In this document: piece by piece, positions 62,020-64,000 of the stretch
Layout of the letters: each line of letters starts with the position of its first letter
How positions within the stretch are numbered: the stretch's first letter is position 1
Assembly (NCBI GenBank): GCA_014872805.1
Contig: WKFN01000014.1
Location: 124,001 to 188,000, forward strand
Source of the DNA: Opacimonas sp014872805
GTDB lineage: Bacteria > Pseudomonadota > Gammaproteobacteria > Enterobacterales > Alteromonadaceae
Direction of reading: 5' to 3'
Length of the DNA stretch: 64,000 bases
Made by a program: the position numbers and the translations under genes
The notes under the pieces: model-generated
The model's input: the letters and a program-made list of their open reading frames with translations, nothing else
What the model was told of the DNA's origin: nothing
Databases searched by the model: none

Positions 62020-63165
62020 TTATAATACGCTTTTCAGTAAATCCGCTTTATCAGTCTTTTCCCAAGGATACGCTTCATTGCCAAAGTGTCCGTAAGCCGC
62101 AGTTGGCAAGTAGATAGGCCGCTCTAAATCTAGCATTTCAATCAGACCATACGGACGCAAATCAAAATGTTCACGCACCAACTGTGTGATAACGTCATCG
62201 GCTACCTTACCCGTCCCAAACGTATCGACGCTAATTGACGTTGGTTCCACCACGCCGATGGCGTAAGAAACTTGGATTTCACATTTATCTGCAAGACCCG
62301 CTGCAACAATGTTCTTAGCCACGTATCGTCCAGCATATGCCGCACTGCGGTCGACTTTTGAAGGATCTTTCCCAGAGAACGCACCACCACCGTGACGCGC
62401 CATACCACCGTAGGTATCGACGATAATTTTGCGTCCAGTCAAACCGCAATCGCCCATTGGACCTCCGATCACAAAACGGCCAGTAGGATTAATATGAAAC
62501 AGAGTATCAGGTTTAATCAATTCAGCAGGTAGAATCGGCTTGATGATTTCTTCCATTACGGCTTCGCGTAAGTCAGCTGTAGTGATTGAATCACAATGTT
62601 GAGTCGATAAAACCACAGCATTAATGCCAACAGGTTTACCGTTGTCATAGGCCAGAGTGACTTGTGATTTGGCATCAGGGCGTAACCAAGGTAGCTGTCC
62701 AGACTTGCGAACTTCAGCTTGGCGTTTAACCAATTTGTGTGAATACATGATCGCAGCTGGCATCAATTCAGGCGTTTCATTACAAGCAAAACCGAACATA
62801 AGCCCTTGGTCGCCTGCGCCTTGTTCTGCTCGCTCACCACGGTCGACACCTTGGTTAATATCGGATGACTGTTTACCGATTGCGTTTAACACCGCACATG
62901 AGTCTGCATCAAAGCCCATTTCAGAGTTGACGTAGCCGATGTCGCGCACGGTATCTCGAGCGATTTTTTCAATATCGACCCAAGCGTGAGTATTAATTTC
63001 ACCTCCGACTAAGACCATCCCGGTTTTGACAAATGTCTCGCAGGCAACACGTGCGGTAGGATCTTCTGCGAGGATCGCATCTAATACCGCATCAGAGATT
63101 TGGTCGGCAATCTTATCCGGATGGCCTTCTGAAACAGATTCTGACGTAAATAAATGTTGTGCCAT
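62020..63165 (-). CDS. metK: S-adenosylmethionine synthase
   Basis: Makes SAM from methionine and ATP. 381 residues (E. coli 384). Signatures: HLFTSESVSEGHPDKIADQ at the N-terminus, GAGDQGLMFGFA, GGPMGDCGLTGRKIIVDTYGG and GGGAFSGKDPSKVDRSAAY with phosphate-binding residues. Divergent from transketolase across 299 bases. A MetJ-type operator lies upstream, and SAM is the MetJ corepressor, so feedback repression is expected. Confidence 0.98.
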   Translation of the reverse strand: MAQHLFTSESVSEGHPDKIADQISDAVLDAILAEDPTARVACETFVKTGMVLVGGEINTHAWVDIEKIARDTVRDIGYVNSEMGFDADSCAVLNAIGKQSSDINQGVDRGERAEQGAGDQGLMFGFACNETPELMPAAIMYSHKLVKRQAEVRKSGQLPWLRPDAKSQVTLAYDNGKPVGINAVVLSTQHCDSITTADLREAVMEEIIKPILPAELIKPDTLFHINPTGRFVIGGPMGDCGLTGRKIIVDTYGGMARHGGGAFSGKDPSKVDRSAAYAGRYVAKNIVAAGLADKCEIQVSYAIGVVEPTSISVDTFGTGKVADDVITQLVREHFDLRPYGLIEMLDLERPIYLPTAAYGHFGNEAYPWEKTDKADLLKSVL

Positions 63166-63236
63166 GATTTGGACTACACCTTAATAAAGTTAAAATTTTA
63201 TAGTTATGCTTATAAACCAGTCTAGTTTAACAGTTT

Positions 63237-63268
63237 TTCCATCTAGACGTCTATATGTCTATTTGTAT
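63237..63268 (-). promoter_or_regulatory. MetJ operator upstream of metK
   Basis: Four contiguous 8-base boxes, read on the plus strand: TTCCATCT (4/8), AGACGTCT (8/8), ATATGTCT (6/8) and ATTTGTAT (4/8) against the consensus AGACGTCT. It lies 72 bases before the metK start. MetJ repression of metK is established in E. coli; binding here is inferred. Confidence 0.75.
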
Positions 63269-63464
63269 TACTTTTATACGCGTCATTCTTCTCTTCAGTT
63301 CATACTCTTTAATATATTGGTCTGAAAAGTAAGCTTTTTTCCTCTGACCACTCGAATAGACGTTGCACTTGTGCAAAGGGTAAGGGAAAATGCTTACAAT
63401 TTTTGAAAGATTAAGTTTAACTTTAGTCAATCGACCAGATGCAATACCTCAGGAGTGATATTTA

Positions 63465-64000
63465 ATGTCTTCACCGCAACAACTCGCCAATGCAATCCGT
63501 GCTTTGAGTATGGACGCCGTTCAACAAGCCAACTCAGGTCACCCCGGTGCTCCGATGGGAATGGCGGATATTGCACAAGTCTTATGGTGTGATTTTTTAT
63601 CCCATAATCCTGCAGACCCAGCGTGGACGAATCGCGATCGCTTTATTTTATCCAATGGCCACGGTTCGATGTTGCTCTATTCATTGTTGCATTTGTCTGG
63701 ATATGCTTTGCCGATTGAAGAATTAAAAAACTTCCGTCAATTGCACTCTAAAACCCCAGGGCACCCAGAATATGGCTACGCTCCAGGTGTTGAAACAACT
63801 ACTGGACCGCTAGGACAAGGAATTACCAATGCGGTAGGCATGGCGATTGCTGAGAAAACCCTAGCAGCGCAATTTAACCGTCCTGAATATAATATTGTTG
63901 ACCATTACACTTATGCGTTTTTAGGTGATGGCTGTTTGATGGAAGGCATTTCTCACGAAGCTTGCTCACTAGCAGGTACCCTAGGTCTTGGTAAGCTTAT
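63465..64000 (+). CDS. tkt: Transketolase, 3' end outside window
   Basis: Thiamine-diphosphate enzyme of the pentose phosphate pathway. 178 complete codons are visible before the window edge. It starts at ATG 63465 with AGGAG upstream. The N-terminal PP-domain signatures are present: AIRALSMDAVQQANSGHPGA, DRFILSNGHGSMLLYS, TTGPLGQGITNAVGMA and the cofactor-binding GDGCLMEGISHEA. Divergent from metK, a pairing common in gammaproteobacteria. The numbering tktA/tktB cannot be decided. Confidence 0.95.
   Translation, partial: MSSPQQLANAIRALSMDAVQQANSGHPGAPMGMADIAQVLWCDFLSHNPADPAWTNRDRFILSNGHGSMLLYSLLHLSGYALPIEELKNFRQLHSKTPGHPEYGYAPGVETTTGPLGQGITNAVGMAIAEKTLAAQFNRPEYNIVDHYTYAFLGDGCLMEGISHEACSLAGTLGLGKL

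Noticed and set aside
63358..63365. AGACGTTG as another met box before tkt
   Set aside because: It is a single 6/8 match without neighbouring boxes; MetJ needs at least two adjacent boxes.

Overview
The window looks like ordinary chromosome of a marine-type gammaproteobacterium, most plausibly Alteromonadales (Alteromonadaceae-like). The evidence is classic gammaproteobacterial gene order: lptD-surA-pdxA-rsmA-apaG-apaH; dsbC-recJ; pdxJ-acpS; rlmD-relA-mazG; rplM-rpsI-petABC-sspAB; lpoA-yraN-diaA-dolP divergent from rsmI; thrL-thrABC; tkt/metK; rsmE-gshB-yqgE-ruvX near pilT/yggS-proC-yggT. Small families typical of Alteromonadales, Vibrionales and Shewanella (DUF3545, DUF3833, DUF4426) and the NspC polyamine route point the same way. 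I see no rRNA, tRNA, insertion sequence, integrase, phage module or CRISPR array. The genus is not determined.

Layout: 1-6.7 kb carries the end of a TPR protein, an S9 oligopeptidase lipoprotein, a PQQ sugar dehydrogenase-like protein with a DUF192 protein, and lysC. 6.8-13.4 kb (minus strand) is the outer-membrane and 16S rRNA maturation cluster apaH to lptD. 13.6-24.8 kb (plus) holds djlA, dsbC-recJ-recO, pdxJ-acpS-rlmD, relA-mazG and rplM-rpsI behind a structured leader. 25-29 kb holds the cytochrome bc1 genes and sspAB. 28.9-33.3 kb is the dolP-diaA-yraN-lpoA / rsmI block. 33.3-41.6 kb is the most accessory-like stretch: norspermidine/spermidine genes, a PLP-dependent deaminase-like enzyme, a chalcone-isomerase-like/DUF3833 pair, an orphan ParA trio, YaiI and an exported M24 peptidase. 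41.6-49.1 kb has aceK divergent from the thr operon, then ung. 49.1-53.1 kb has DUF3545, tal-pgi and yaaA. 53.2-64 kb holds DUF4426-yggT-proC-yggS, pilT, ruvX-yqgE-gshB-rsmE, an MscS channel, an M48 protease lipoprotein, and metK divergent from a transketolase cut by the window edge.

A biochemical thread is the aspartate family. LysC and ThrA make aspartyl phosphate; ThrABC carries on to threonine; metK uses methionine; the carboxynorspermidine synthase consumes aspartate semialdehyde. Regulatory sequence ties some of these together: a clear MetJ-type operator lies upstream of metK, and a similar one (perfect AGACGTCT core) lies between the thr promoter and a thrL attenuation leader. The strongest items for a second look are regulatory or small: the MetJ-like site and phased TTGAGA half-sites at thr/aceK, a terminator-shaped hairpin inside sspB, the rplM leader, and a 40-residue cysteine-containing ORF with a good ribosome binding site in front of yaaA. 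I did not find a convincing large undescribed system; the window is dominated by core genes.
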